Positions 43,300 to 52,515 of a DNA stretch of 64,000 bases are shown here, piece by piece. How positions within the stretch are numbered: the first letter of the stretch is position 1; each line of letters opens with the position of its first letter. A model generated the notes under the pieces. The model was not told the origin of the DNA, made no database searches, and worked only from the letters and a program-made list of their open reading frames with translations. Source of the stretch: Candidatus Neomicrothrix sp. UBA814 (GTDB lineage Bacteria > Actinomycetota > Acidimicrobiia > Acidimicrobiales > Poriferisodalaceae); assembly GCA_002296525.1 (NCBI GenBank), contig DBIA01000017.1, forward strand, positions 426,768-490,767, written 5' to 3'. The position numbers and the translations under genes were made by a program.

Positions 43300-44988
43300 T
43301 CAGTCGCGGCGAACTACGTAGCCGACAGATTCGCGATCCCAGGTACTTTCGGTGACGCCTGCATCACGAATTGATTGCTTCCGAATCTTTCCCGACGCTG
43401 TCTTGTCTAGCTCCGTCACAAATTCAAGGTATCTGGGGACCGTGTGGCGAGGCATCCTCGGCACGCACCAGTCGAGGAATTCCGAAGGATCTGGTGAAGG
43501 TCCATCAACGGCGAGTACCACTTTGATTTCGTCCTCACCGCCTGCTCCTTCTACGCGTAACCCAACAGCCGCGGACTCGACAACAGAGGGATGCTCGTTG
43601 AGAGTCTGCTCCAACTCAAATGAAGAAATATTCTCGCCCCGCCTACGGATGCGGTCCTTGATTCGATCAACAAAGAACAAACGACCTTCGGGATCCATGT
43701 GGCCGGCATCCCCGGTGTGGAACCAAAGATTCCTCCAAGCTTCAACGGTCTTGTCCGGCATTTTGAAATAGCCAACGTTGAAACAAAAAGGCACCTTCGG
43801 GCGAACCAAAATTTCGCCGATCTCATTTCGTGGTAGCTCTCGATCGGTATCCGGGTCGGCGATGATGACCTCAAAAAAATCACTTAAAGGGGGTCCAGCG
43901 CAACTGGCCATGACCGGGTCATCAAGATCGCTGTACGTGACCATGTTGACTTCGGTCATACCGAACCCCTGACGCAAAACCACCCCGAAACGTTCCTCCA
44001 TAGCTTCGCCCCACTCCTCGGCAACAGGGATAGCGAGGATGCGAGTAAGGAGATGATCTTGGTCACGGTTTGAGGCTGGACTGCGAAAAATGAACTCGGG
44101 CATAACACCCAAGGCGTTAGTAACTGTGATCTTTTCTTCGCGAACGATGTTGAGCCAATCTGTCACGCTGAATCGTTTTGTGACGTGACAAGAAGCACCC
44201 GCAAGCAGCGACGCGTACACCTGCATGAACAAGCCATTGGCGTGAAACAACGGCATACAGCAGAAATATCGATCGTCTTGGGTGAGTTCCATAGCGGCCA
44301 CGGTGCCTAACGCAAAGAGGTAGCAGTGCCCCTGCGGCATCAGTACGCCTTTAGACGGACCGGTGGTGCCAGAGGTGTACATGATGGTGCATACATCTTC
44401 TGGAACTGGAGTAGCGAGCGCCTCTATGCGTGGCACGGTCTCCAACAGCGGCTCCAATGGCATATGGGACGCGCCGGAAAGTGATTCCGGTGTGGAATTC
44501 GTAGAGTCGCTGCCGTCGTTGACTCTGAGAACTGTTTCGATAGCGGTGGGGGACGTGTCCACCGCATCGAAACGTTCTATTAAGCCGTTATCGACCACGA
44601 TGATTCGTGGGGAACTGTTGTGGACTTGATGTTCTAGAAAGTTGCCTCGGAGCTCTGTATTGATTGGAACGAATATTGCTCCCACCTTGTGCGTAGCGAT
44701 CATGGCCAACATGAATTCTCTGCTGTTGGTGAGCAAACCAAGAATCCTGTCGCCTGGTTGCACGCCGAGGTCACACAAAGCCGTTCCGAGGCGGTCAGTT
44801 AAATCGTTGAACTCCGAAAAGGAGACACTGGACCCATTCTCGAAAGATAAAAATTCGCGCTCCGCGGCAGCGGCGGCTTGATGACGGACGGCATCGACCA
44901 AGGTCCACTGCTCCCTGGGAAGTGCAGGTCCTAAGTCGTCAAGATTTGGATGGCCACGCATAGTCCAAGATCGTAGAACCTCAAGCAT
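43300..44988 (-). CDS. Acyl-CoA synthetase / AMP-dependent ligase
   Basis: 562-residue adenylate-forming enzyme, activating a carboxylic acid to its acyl-CoA. P-loop CTIMYTSGTTGPSKGVLMPQ, motif GFGMTEVN, hinge FHTGDAGHMDPEGRLFFVDRIKDRIRRRGENIS, and the C-terminal Lys in TASGKIRKQSI are all intact. The start is ambiguous: ATG 44988 or ATG 44961 (MRGHPNL). The divergent peroxiredoxin gene starts only 14 bases from the first, so the second leaves more promoter room. Confidence 0.93.
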   Translation of the reverse strand: MLEVLRSWTMRGHPNLDDLGPALPREQWTLVDAVRHQAAAAAEREFLSFENGSSVSFSEFNDLTDRLGTALCDLGVQPGDRILGLLTNSREFMLAMIATHKVGAIFVPINTELRGNFLEHQVHNSSPRIIVVDNGLIERFDAVDTSPTAIETVLRVNDGSDSTNSTPESLSGASHMPLEPLLETVPRIEALATPVPEDVCTIMYTSGTTGPSKGVLMPQGHCYLFALGTVAAMELTQDDRYFCCMPLFHANGLFMQVYASLLAGASCHVTKRFSVTDWLNIVREEKITVTNALGVMPEFIFRSPASNRDQDHLLTRILAIPVAEEWGEAMEERFGVVLRQGFGMTEVNMVTYSDLDDPVMASCAGPPLSDFFEVIIADPDTDRELPRNEIGEILVRPKVPFCFNVGYFKMPDKTVEAWRNLWFHTGDAGHMDPEGRLFFVDRIKDRIRRRGENISSFELEQTLNEHPSVVESAAVGLRVEGAGGEDEIKVVLAVDGPSPDPSEFLDWCVPRMPRHTVPRYLEFVTELDKTASGKIRKQSIRDAGVTESTWDRESVGYVVRRD

Positions 44989-45002
44989 CTAGGGTGCTTC
45001 CC

Positions 45003-45452
45003 ATGAGAGAAGGAGTGGTTGTTAACGATTTTGAGGCCATCGACCAATTTGGTCAGACTCAGCGACTGTATGACTTATTGGAAGTGGGGCCGGTAGTTCT
45101 GTTCTTCTATCCGAAAGCTCTTACCCCTGGCTGAACGAAGCAAAGCTGCTACTTCCGAGACCTTAGAGGAGAATTCCAAAAAGTAGAGGCATCGGTTGTT
45201 GGAATTAGCGCTGATCCGTGGGATCAGCTGAAGAAGTTCGATGACATCAACAATCTGGATCTGATGTTGCTATCTGACCCGGATCGGGTTGTTGCTAAGC
45301 AATTCAGCGTTAAGAGGCTTGGTGGTTTACCAAATCGTCGACGTACCTTCGTTATCGGACGCAATCGCGAGATCATCTCGATTATCGCAACTGAGACAGA
45401 CATGCGAAAACATGCGGATGAGGCGTTGAAGGCGCTCAACGCCATCAAGTAG
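45003..45452 (+). CDS. Selenocysteine-containing peroxiredoxin (BCP/PrxQ type), in-frame UGA
   Basis: 150 codons including stop. Reading through one TGA (45132-45134, codon 44) gives a complete peroxiredoxin: VVVNDFEAIDQFGQTQRL, VVLFFYPKALTPG-U-TKQSCYFRDL, VVGISADPWDQLKKF, and NRRRTFVIG with the conserved Arg. In PrxQ/BCP proteins the UGA position is the peroxidatic Cys, and the resolving Cys five residues later (Cys49) is kept. No other stop or frameshift occurs. Thiol-dependent peroxide reduction with Sec as nucleophile is predicted. A point-mutated pseudogene is the alternative; a second UGA gene nearby argues against it. Converges with an AhpD-like gene. Confidence 0.85.
45152..45171 (+). 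promoter_or_regulatory. Weak bacterial SECIS candidate in peroxiredoxin mRNA
   Basis: Starting 17 nt after the TGA, CUUCC can pair with GGAG around an 11-nt loop beginning with G, leaving one bulged U in the 5' strand, reminiscent of the bulged U and loop G of bacterial SECIS elements. A competing small hairpin (AGCA/UGCU, 45139-45150) lies closer to the UGA. Pairing was judged by eye only. Confidence 0.35.
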
Positions 45453-45497
45453 AACCTGATTTTAAAGGCTCATAATATTGTGGCCGCGGGTCCGTCT

Positions 45498-46070
45498 TTA
45501 GCCGCGCCCCATAGTGAAGAACTCGTCGTTCGGTCGCATCGAAGCCAAATGAGCGAGACGGTTCGACATAGCGAAGAGACCGGTAATCGCGCCGATATCC
45601 CATATGTCGTCGTCGCTGAAGCCGTGGTCGCGAAGAAGTTGATGATCAGACCGGTCGAGGTTCTCGGGAGTTCTTGCCAATTTGACGGCGAAAGTGATCA
45701 TCGCTTTTTGTCGTTCGTCTATGTCTGCTTTGGATGGGTCGATAGCGAGTTGATCAGCAATCAATGAATTTTTGGCTCTGATACGCAAAATAGCGCCGTG
45801 TGCCACAACGCAGTACAGGCAATCGTTAGCGCCGCTCGTCGCCACCACGATCATTTCCCGCTCTGCTTTACTAAGCCCGCCTTCGCGTTCCATTAAGGCA
45901 TCGTGATATGCCATAAACGCGCGCAGTTCCTCTGGACGGTGAGCTAAACCCAAAAACACATTGGGGATAAATCCCGTCTTTTCCTGAATGCCCATCATCA
46001 TGGACCGCAAATCCTCAGGAATATCGTCAAGATCGGGAACCGGGAACGTTGAAATTTGGCTGTCAGTCAT
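45498..46070 (-). CDS. AhpD-like peroxidase-related enzyme (carboxymuconolactone decarboxylase family)
   Basis: 190-residue all-helical AhpD-fold protein. The redox site is CLYCVVAH (Cys-x-x-Cys-x-x-x-His) preceded by the helix with EREMIVVATSGAND. This matches the 'uncharacterized peroxidase-related' subgroup, predicted to reduce peroxides or a disulfide partner. Placed tail-to-tail with the Sec peroxiredoxin (45 bases between stops), so both may relate to oxidative stress, though transcribed oppositely. Confidence 0.88.
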   Translation of the reverse strand: MTDSQISTFPVPDLDDIPEDLRSMMMGIQEKTGFIPNVFLGLAHRPEELRAFMAYHDALMEREGGLSKAEREMIVVATSGANDCLYCVVAHGAILRIRAKNSLIADQLAIDPSKADIDERQKAMITFAVKLARTPENLDRSDHQLLRDHGFSDDDIWDIGAITGLFAMSNRLAHLASMRPNDEFFTMGRG

Positions 46071-46104
46071 AACAGCAGCATTGCACAGCCAACGACGTCA
46101 GCAG

Positions 46105-46881
46105 TTATAAGAAGCCGCGTTTTCGGCCGGCGTAAGTTGCCCATTGACCCGTTCCGGCTGTAACCCCTCCGTCGACGGGTATTGCGGCGCCGGTAACGAA
46201 TGATGATTCTTCAGAAATTAAGAAAGAGATAACCGCAGCAACCTCTTCAGGCTCACCGAAACGACCTAAAGGCAGTCGAGCTTCCATAGCATCCGCGATC
46301 TCAGAGCCCTTCGTGTCTTCGGTGAGACCGGTGTGGATCGGACCCGGGCACACAGCATTCACTCGGATGTTTAGGTGACCTAAATCGAGTGCGGCCGCTC
46401 GTGCCAGGTTGACTGCAGCGCCTTTCGAAGCGTTGTAAGCCCACAGACCGCTGTCGCCCCGTAAACCAGAAACAGATCCAGTGATTGTGATCGAACCTCC
46501 AGAATTAGCCATAGCTGCCACAGAAGACTTCAAACCAAGAGCCACTCCGCGAACGTTGACGTCCATGACGCGGTCATAATCGGCCATGGACCCTCGCGTG
46601 ATGTCACCCTGAGCCAAGATGCCGGCGTTCAACACTGCACCGTCGAGTTGACCGAAAGAATCGACGGCTAACTCGACCATCTGATCGTTGAGCTGGGGGT
46701 CAGTGACATCCCCAGCTAACGACACCACAGCATCGAGACCCTGAGTCCACTCCAACGAAGCATCAGTCAAGTCGACAGCGACAACCATTGCTCCTTCGGA
46801 ATGAAAGCGAGCGGTAGCTGCCTTGCCAATTCCGGAGCCCGCGCCAGTGACAATAACTACACGTCCTTTGTTGCGACTCAT
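46105..46881 (-). CDS. Short-chain dehydrogenase/reductase
   Basis: 258-residue SDR: VTGAGSGIGKAA cofactor motif, NAGIL, Ser in ITGSVSG, YNASK catalytic pair, SSFVTGAAIPVDGG. It lies 22 bases downstream of the amidohydrolase-like gene start region on the same strand, and both probably form one transcript. Substrate unknown. Confidence 0.93.
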   Translation of the reverse strand: MSRNKGRVVIVTGAGSGIGKAATARFHSEGAMVVAVDLTDASLEWTQGLDAVVSLAGDVTDPQLNDQMVELAVDSFGQLDGAVLNAGILAQGDITRGSMADYDRVMDVNVRGVALGLKSSVAAMANSGGSITITGSVSGLRGDSGLWAYNASKGAAVNLARAAALDLGHLNIRVNAVCPGPIHTGLTEDTKGSEIADAMEARLPLGRFGEPEEVAAVISFLISEESSFVTGAAIPVDGGVTAGTGQWATYAGRKRGFL

Positions 46882-46902
46882 TACAACCTTCTTTGCTTCG
46901 AT

Positions 46903-47739
46903 TTATAGATCCAGTAGGGAAGCAGCATTCTCGCGTAGATAGCGTCGCTCGATCTCTTCAGGTAGCTCCCAACTCGAGATTATGGTTCGGAGTTCAGCCA
47001 ACGAGCCGCAATTTGGGTACACGCTGCCGAAGATGATCTGCTCAGAGCATTGCCGCCGAAGTGCCTCTACATACTCGGCTGAACCAGGAAAGCCGTAATG
47101 CACGTACTGCCCTGGCACCATGAAAACGTTGGGTTGCTTGTACAAAACACCGATCGCTTCGTGAACATATGGCCAGCCGCCATGCTGAATCACAATCTGG
47201 AGATTAGGGAAATCAGTTGCGACTCGGTCTACGTATTCGGGTCGGCAGTCCTCCATATAGGGCCCTAACAAGCAACTTTGCGTTGTGGTGACCAACATTG
47301 CGTGCTCCGCCGCTTCCTCATAGAGGGGGTATAACGCCCGATCGTGGAATTGGCGATGTATTTGAGCGGTAGAAGGATCAACGGTTACCCCCTTCACCCC
47401 GGCTTGACCCATCTCCCTAATCGAAGAAGCAGCGGACTCGACATCGCTTGGTTCAACAGACCCGAACGCTACGAAGCGGCCCGGATATTCGTCGATGAGA
47501 CCTGAAACGGCTTCTCCACCCATTGGGTCTAAGCCTCGAATGTCGGTCGGTCCGGGAACTCCTATCACTCCGACAGCGATTCCCGCTTCATCCATCTCCT
47601 CGAACATCAGATCCAATGACTGAGCCTCGAACGACGGCGTCGGCTGAAGGCCCATTCGATCCAGATAATGAAAGGTGGTTTCCCTATTCCAGCTTCGGGC
47701 ACCCACGGGTCGAAACCGGAAGTCGATTACATCGTTCAT
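46903..47739 (-). CDS. Amidohydrolase-2 family protein lacking the usual metal ligands
   Basis: 278-residue TIM-barrel protein of the amidohydrolase 2 (PF04909-like) family: GRFVAFGSVEPSD, GVKGVTVDPSTAQIHRQFHDRALYPLYEEAAEHAMLVTT, LQIVIQHGGWPYVHEAIG. The N-terminal metal motif His-x-His is Arg8-x-Arg10 (IDFRFRP), and the C-terminal GSDYP Asp reads GSVYP. Metal hydrolase activity is therefore doubtful; a decarboxylase-like or non-catalytic role is possible. AAGG precedes ATG 47739; longer open frame upstream overlaps the divergent gene. Confidence 0.82.
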   Translation of the reverse strand: MNDVIDFRFRPVGARSWNRETTFHYLDRMGLQPTPSFEAQSLDLMFEEMDEAGIAVGVIGVPGPTDIRGLDPMGGEAVSGLIDEYPGRFVAFGSVEPSDVESAASSIREMGQAGVKGVTVDPSTAQIHRQFHDRALYPLYEEAAEHAMLVTTTQSCLLGPYMEDCRPEYVDRVATDFPNLQIVIQHGGWPYVHEAIGVLYKQPNVFMVPGQYVHYGFPGSAEYVEALRRQCSEQIIFGSVYPNCGSLAELRTIISSWELPEEIERRYLRENAASLLDL

Positions 47740-47794
47740 CAGAACCTTCTTTCCATCAAGCACAGGTGTCTCGCTGCAGACTAGAACGTTGCCT

Positions 47795-48208
47795 ATGCCG
47801 CATCCTCTGGTACCAGTACCAACCCCTGAAACACAACCCTTTTGGGATGGTTGCCAGGAAGGAATTTTGCGAATCAACAAGTGTCTCACTTGTGGATCCG
47901 CGTACTTCCCGCCATCGCCCATATGTCCTGAATGCTCATCGACAGACGTTGAATACTTTGACGCAAGCGGAGACGCCACTTTGTACAGCTACACCATTCA
48001 ACAAAAGCCGTTCTTCTTATGGGGCAGCGAAGGCCCACGATCAGTGGCGCTCGTCAAACTGGCTGAAGGCCCAATGCTCACGTCTTCCATCGTCAACTGC
48101 GAACAGACACCTGAAGCTCTGCAATTGGACATGCCTCTGCGGGCAACATTCGTTCCCTTTGACGAGATCACCGTCCTATGTTTCGAACCAGCGGAGCAAC
48201 AATCATGA
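47795..48208 (+). CDS. DUF35/OB-fold Zn-ribbon acyl-CoA-binding protein
   Basis: 137-residue ChsH2/DUF35-type protein. Zinc ribbon CLTCGSAYFPPSPICPEC (about 30-47) is followed by an OB-fold (GDATLYSYTIQQKPFF, VALVKLAEGPMLTSSIV, PLRATFVPFD). These proteins partner SCP-x thiolases or hydratases. The stop overlaps the following thiolase start (ATGA, 48205-48208), the classic DUF35-thiolase gene pair. Confidence 0.9.
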   Translation: MPHPLVPVPTPETQPFWDGCQEGILRINKCLTCGSAYFPPSPICPECSSTDVEYFDASGDATLYSYTIQQKPFFLWGSEGPRSVALVKLAEGPMLTSSIVNCEQTPEALQLDMPLRATFVPFDEITVLCFEPAEQQS

Positions 48209-49362
48209 TTCCTTCTGGTGCAACAGCGATAGTGGGTGCTGCCGAGTCAACAGAAATTGGCGCAGTCCCGAACATGTCATCGGTGGGTCTGGCCATTGAC
48301 GCGGCAGCAAACGCTATGAGCGACGCTGGCATAGCAGCTTCAGACATTGACGGCTTTACCTGCGGCTACTTCCCAGTAGCCGATATGAGCAGACAACTCG
48401 GCATCTTCCCCAAATGGGCGGACAACACAGTTGTCGGCGGCTGCTCCTGGTTTTTCCAACTCCGAAACGCAGTGGCCGCTATCCACGCGGGCTACTGCCA
48501 CACGGTGCTAATCGTCTACGGCGAATCGGGCAAGTCAACCCGGGGCTTAGGTCAGAGTTTCGACGCCGGACAGCGAGGAGGCACCGGTCAGCAGTTCGAC
48601 ATGCTCTACAGCGGAGGCCAAGCAGCAGCCACGTTCACTTTGCCCGTCCTTAGATACCAACGTGAATACGGCCTAAGCGATGAAGAATTAGCGGTCGGAG
48701 CAGTAAGCCAACGACAATGGGCTACTGAGGTACCGCGGGCAACCCTACGTGAACCCACCTCGGTTGAAGAAGTGCTGAACTCACCAATGATCGCTTGGCC
48801 TATCCGACGAGCGATGTGCTGCCTGGTATCTGACGCCGGCGGCGCCATTATTGTTACTTCCGCCGATCGAGCTAAGGACTACCCCAAACCACCGGTTTAT
48901 ATCCTGGGAAGCGGTGGGGCATTAGAGGCAGGAGTCATGAGCCCGGGCGGCGTGCGAGAACCGTTACGCCCAGAGTTCATTCGCACCAGCGGAGAAGCAG
49001 CGTTTGCGAGTTCGGGTATCACCCATGAAGACATCGACCATTTGATGATCTATGACGCCTTTATCCACACCCCAATCTTTGGTTTAGAAGGCCTGGGCTT
49101 CGTTAACTACGGTGAAGGAGGCCATTTCATAGCAGAAGGTCACACAGCGCCGGGCGGAAAGTTGCCGATGAACACCAGTGGGGGAGGGCTGAGCTACGCC
49201 CACACAGGTGCCTATGGGATGCTGTGCATGCTCGAGTCAATACGACAGGTTCGAGGTGAAGCAGCGAACCAAGTAGCCGACGTCGAAATAGCGCTATGTC
49301 ATGGATGGGGTGGGTACTGGTCAGCTTGCTCCACGCTGGTATTTGGCGCATCAGCCCCGTAG
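48205..49362 (+). CDS. Thiolase-like lipid-transfer (SCP-x type) protein
   Basis: 385-residue SCP-x thiolase-fold protein: TAIVGAAESTEIGAVPNMSSVGLAIDAAANAM, VVGGCSWFFQLRNAVAAIHAG, NTSGGGLSYAHTGAYG, and CHGWGGYWSACSTLVFG at the end. It acts on CoA-linked side chains, probably as a complex with the upstream DUF35 protein. ATG 48205 overlaps the DUF35 stop. Whether it is a thiolase or aldolase is not visible. Confidence 0.9.
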   Translation: MIPSGATAIVGAAESTEIGAVPNMSSVGLAIDAAANAMSDAGIAASDIDGFTCGYFPVADMSRQLGIFPKWADNTVVGGCSWFFQLRNAVAAIHAGYCHTVLIVYGESGKSTRGLGQSFDAGQRGGTGQQFDMLYSGGQAAATFTLPVLRYQREYGLSDEELAVGAVSQRQWATEVPRATLREPTSVEEVLNSPMIAWPIRRAMCCLVSDAGGAIIVTSADRAKDYPKPPVYILGSGGALEAGVMSPGGVREPLRPEFIRTSGEAAFASSGITHEDIDHLMIYDAFIHTPIFGLEGLGFVNYGEGGHFIAEGHTAPGGKLPMNTSGGGLSYAHTGAYGMLCMLESIRQVRGEAANQVADVEIALCHGWGGYWSACSTLVFGASAP

Positions 49363-49380
49363 AAAAGGAACGCGTTTCAT

Positions 49381-50631
49381 CTAAGGCACCAACGGGTTTT
49401 CATCCCGCCAGCGATCAATGCCGCCACTCTCGACGACATCAACGATGCGATGCACTGTTGTGTCGACATCAGCGAAGCTTGTGTACAGCGGCGCGAACCC
49501 GAACCGAAGAAGATCAGGGGGACGGAAATCAGGGATCACTGATTGCTCATTGATGAGGGCTAACCCGACAGCCTGGGCATATGGGTGAAACAGCGCTACG
49601 TGAGATCCGCGCTGATGAGAGTTACGTGGAGACCGCACTTCAAATCCAAAGTTCGCCAGCTGCTGGTCTGATAACTCGATGAAGCGTTCCGACAACGCAA
49701 CGGACTTCTCATAGACGCGTCCGATTCCAGCATCAAGCAACATTTGGACGCCCGGCTCAACAAGCGCGGCAGAGACCACATGAGGTGTTCCCGTCAAAAA
49801 GCGTTCAATGCCTGTTGCTGGTGGACTAGCAGGGTCGAAACTGAACGGTGCTGCACTACCGAACCACCCAGCAACAGGATTTACTAGCTGTGGGTGATCA
49901 GTAGAGACATAAATGAAGGCAGGAGCACCGGGCCCACCGTTCAGGTATTTGTATGTGCAACCCACCGCGAGGCCGACCCTCTCAGTTGCAACGTCTATGG
50001 GTATGGCACCCACGGAATGAGAAAAATCCCACAAAACCAGAGCCCCACAGGTCTCCGCAAGTTCGTTTACCTCTCCTAGATTCCAGCGCCAACCAGATTT
50101 GTACGAGACGTGGCTTAACGACACCAGAGCTGTGGAGTCATCCAACGCCGCGACAAGTTGACCCATGGGATCATCCCCTGAACTGGTGTCAACCACTTCG
50201 AGGCGATGATTGTGTCCTGCGCTAGAGCAAGCAGATTTAAGTATTTGAATGTCTGACGGAAAGTTTTCACTGTCGGTCACCAGTTTCGTGCGATCAGATT
50301 GAGTCTTTAGAGCCGCAGTGGCAACTTTGTAGAGACACACGGAGGTGTTTTCCGCCAAAGTCACCTCACCGGGTTGCGCATTTATCAGCGCGCCAATTAG
50401 ATCGCCTACCGATCCAGAAATATCGAGCCAACCTTCGTTCCAACCTCTAATTAGTCTCGTTGCCCACTCGCCATGTACGACTCGTTCGAGAACCTCACCC
50501 ACTGCCGAGGGTTGGCGACCTAGTGAGTTGCCATCCAAGTAAATAAGGTCTGACTCTTCAGTGGCGTGAACAAATAAATTTCGAAAAGGAGCTAACGCAT
50601 CCGCTGCGTCTAATTCGCTGGCTGACTTCAC
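49381..50631 (-). CDS. kynU: Kynureninase
   Basis: 416-residue PLP enzyme hydrolysing kynurenine or hydroxykynurenine to anthranilate/hydroxyanthranilate and alanine. Hallmarks: LIYLDGNSLGRQP, HGEWATRLIRGWNEGW, ALVSLSHVSYKSGW, LVLWDFSHSVGAIPIDV, and the PLP Lys in GCTYKYLNGGPGAPAFIYV. GTG 50631 is the start. Other tryptophan-degradation genes (tdo, kmo) are not in the window. Confidence 0.95.
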   Translation of the reverse strand: MKSASELDAADALAPFRNLFVHATEESDLIYLDGNSLGRQPSAVGEVLERVVHGEWATRLIRGWNEGWLDISGSVGDLIGALINAQPGEVTLAENTSVCLYKVATAALKTQSDRTKLVTDSENFPSDIQILKSACSSAGHNHRLEVVDTSSGDDPMGQLVAALDDSTALVSLSHVSYKSGWRWNLGEVNELAETCGALVLWDFSHSVGAIPIDVATERVGLAVGCTYKYLNGGPGAPAFIYVSTDHPQLVNPVAGWFGSAAPFSFDPASPPATGIERFLTGTPHVVSAALVEPGVQMLLDAGIGRVYEKSVALSERFIELSDQQLANFGFEVRSPRNSHQRGSHVALFHPYAQAVGLALINEQSVIPDFRPPDLLRFGFAPLYTSFADVDTTVHRIVDVVESGGIDRWRDENPLVP

Positions 50632-50720
50632 CTCAAGATGCTCACACCCGAATCATCTCAGGTCAATGGCAGAGACAGCTCCAAGTCAGATGCTCAAACT
50701 GTGTCGTAAATTTCTGTCAA

Positions 50721-52487
50721 CTATTGGGCGACTGTTTGACTTATGACTACTGGAACCCAACCAACTTCGGCGCCCTTCGGCGGGTTCACCAACACTTCGT
50801 CCTGAACTTGGACCAGATTTCCTGCGCTAGGAGGTTGAATAAATACTGCCTGCTGGTTCCATTGGGCGTGTATCCGCTCCGCCACGTCCTGCAGTCGCTT
50901 TTTTTGGGATTCGTTGAGGCCGAGTGCTGCGATTGCCGGCTGGTCAACAAAGCGATACCAGGTGTAACGCACCACTGAGCCGTCGTTGAGATTCGCAGTA
51001 CTCACCTGGGGGAGCGGCCCGTTATCTAGGGGTGGCGCGTACCCTGATTGCCTAGCGCTGCGAGCAAACGGAGCTGGTATTTGAAGTTGAGATGGCGACT
51101 CAGAAGCATCGACAGGCTGCCATTCGTCGCCGGATTCTTTGAAATAGCTAGGGAAGACTCCCGAACGGTCCGGCCATTGCAGTCCCCACGCCCAACCTTC
51201 CTTCTCATCGGTGTCCCAATCCTCCAAAGCCACAAAACGCTCCAACCCAACAATCTCTTTTCCATCTGACTGCAGGCCCCACCGGTGAGTCTGTAAGGGG
51301 GCGTGCATCAGAGATGAAGGGTCAACAGTTAGGGGTAACTGACCTCCGTCTAATGCGTCTTTGACTTGGTCGTAAACCGCGCCTTTTCCGTAAAACGTCA
51401 CGTCTTGATGAAAGATTGTGCGGCCTTGCCCATCAACGGGAAACTCGATCTGAGGGATGCGAAACCAGTCTCGTTCGTTCTCGTTGGTGCTCACACTGGG
51501 CAAATCAAGGTGAGCGGCGAAGATCCGATATTCCGTGTCGATAGGTCGATGATCCATTCCGCGGAACTGAGATGGAGGGTGGTTGGCGGTAACTCTGCTC
51601 CAAGATTCAGGTGTCCAATATGCAACGGGCCCTCGAAAGTTCGCAGACTCCAAAAACAACGTCCAACTCTTGTCCCCGACCAGCAAGCCGTCGCGTTCGT
51701 ATGGTTCAGACAGAGGAAGAGCTAACCAGGCGGCCCCGACGAGAGCGCCAGCCTGTGGTTCGAAAGTTATGCCGTCAGGTGGGACGATCATGCGATTAGA
51801 TAGCTGAACTAACCCTGGGACTAATTCTTCGCCGTTACTCCACGCCCATCCAGGGTTAGATGTATCGGTGGTGTAACAGTCAACGTTGCCAATAAGCCGG
51901 AGCTTGGGTTGTTCTGACGGAAACCGCGTTTGATCCCAATGCCCGACTCCTCCCTCGATGGTTTGAAAGACGTCGCGATAGGACGGTCCGCGTTCGCTGA
52001 GTGAGTCCCGCGCAAAAGTTCCTTCGGGGCAGAGTGTCTCGGAGTATCTCCAATTGTCGGGTATGAGCCACGTGCCGCTGGCGGTTAATGCGCCGTTGGG
52101 TGGGATGCTGGGGAATGAACCCCAAAGGGCCGTGTAATAACTCAACCCCCACCCAAAGTCGCCTTGCGGCCCGAAAGCGGTAGCACGTATCTGCCCCCCT
52201 AATCCGGTTGGGGAAACCTCTACGTTGCTCGGTAACGACACTTCTTGAAGTTGCTCACCAGGAGATAAGGGAGCAGGTCCTACAAGCACTGAAACCGATG
52301 AACTAGAAAAACCCGTCGTTGCAGTTGGAATCGGCAACGACGAAGTCGATGGGGCAATGGTGGTCGCAAAAGAAGGGTGACGATCAAAGTACTCGCCACG
52401 CCCAATATCGTTAGACCCACAACTCGCCGCCACAATTAACAAAACGACAAATAGGTATCTCGTCATCGATTTGCTCATGTAGGGCAA
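50721..52487 (-). CDS. Large putative lipoprotein, unknown function
   Basis: Up to 588 residues with a lipoprotein signal (TRYLFVVLLIVAASCGS; lipobox VAASC). A Thr/Ser/Pro linker (about 40-75) precedes a large Trp-rich beta-type region without a family I can name. Recurrent Trp and GWGLSYYTALWG/WGLQSDGKEI/WAWGLQWPDRSG suggest beta-propeller or repeated WG units, which I infer only. Start may be TTG 52487, ATG 52478 or ATG 52466; the last fits the signal peptide best. Confidence 0.6.
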   Translation of the reverse strand: MPYMSKSMTRYLFVVLLIVAASCGSNDIGRGEYFDRHPSFATTIAPSTSSLPIPTATTGFSSSSVSVLVGPAPLSPGEQLQEVSLPSNVEVSPTGLGGQIRATAFGPQGDFGWGLSYYTALWGSFPSIPPNGALTASGTWLIPDNWRYSETLCPEGTFARDSLSERGPSYRDVFQTIEGGVGHWDQTRFPSEQPKLRLIGNVDCYTTDTSNPGWAWSNGEELVPGLVQLSNRMIVPPDGITFEPQAGALVGAAWLALPLSEPYERDGLLVGDKSWTLFLESANFRGPVAYWTPESWSRVTANHPPSQFRGMDHRPIDTEYRIFAAHLDLPSVSTNENERDWFRIPQIEFPVDGQGRTIFHQDVTFYGKGAVYDQVKDALDGGQLPLTVDPSSLMHAPLQTHRWGLQSDGKEIVGLERFVALEDWDTDEKEGWAWGLQWPDRSGVFPSYFKESGDEWQPVDASESPSQLQIPAPFARSARQSGYAPPLDNGPLPQVSTANLNDGSVVRYTWYRFVDQPAIAALGLNESQKKRLQDVAERIHAQWNQQAVFIQPPSAGNLVQVQDEVLVNPPKGAEVGWVPVVISQTVAQ

Positions 52488-52515
52488 AGCCTAACGAAAA
52501 CGAAAAAAATGTCCT

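Noticed and set aside
45003..45452. Peroxiredoxin gene as a simple nonsense pseudogene
   Set aside because: The only lesion is TGA at the catalytic Cys, with every other motif intact, and another UGA gene of the same kind lies 9 kb away. Kept as the alternative explanation only.
47523..48299. 258-codon plus-strand ORF overlapping the amidohydrolase and DUF35 genes
   Set aside because: Ser/Arg-rich shadow translation in a frame different from the DUF35 gene, without family features.
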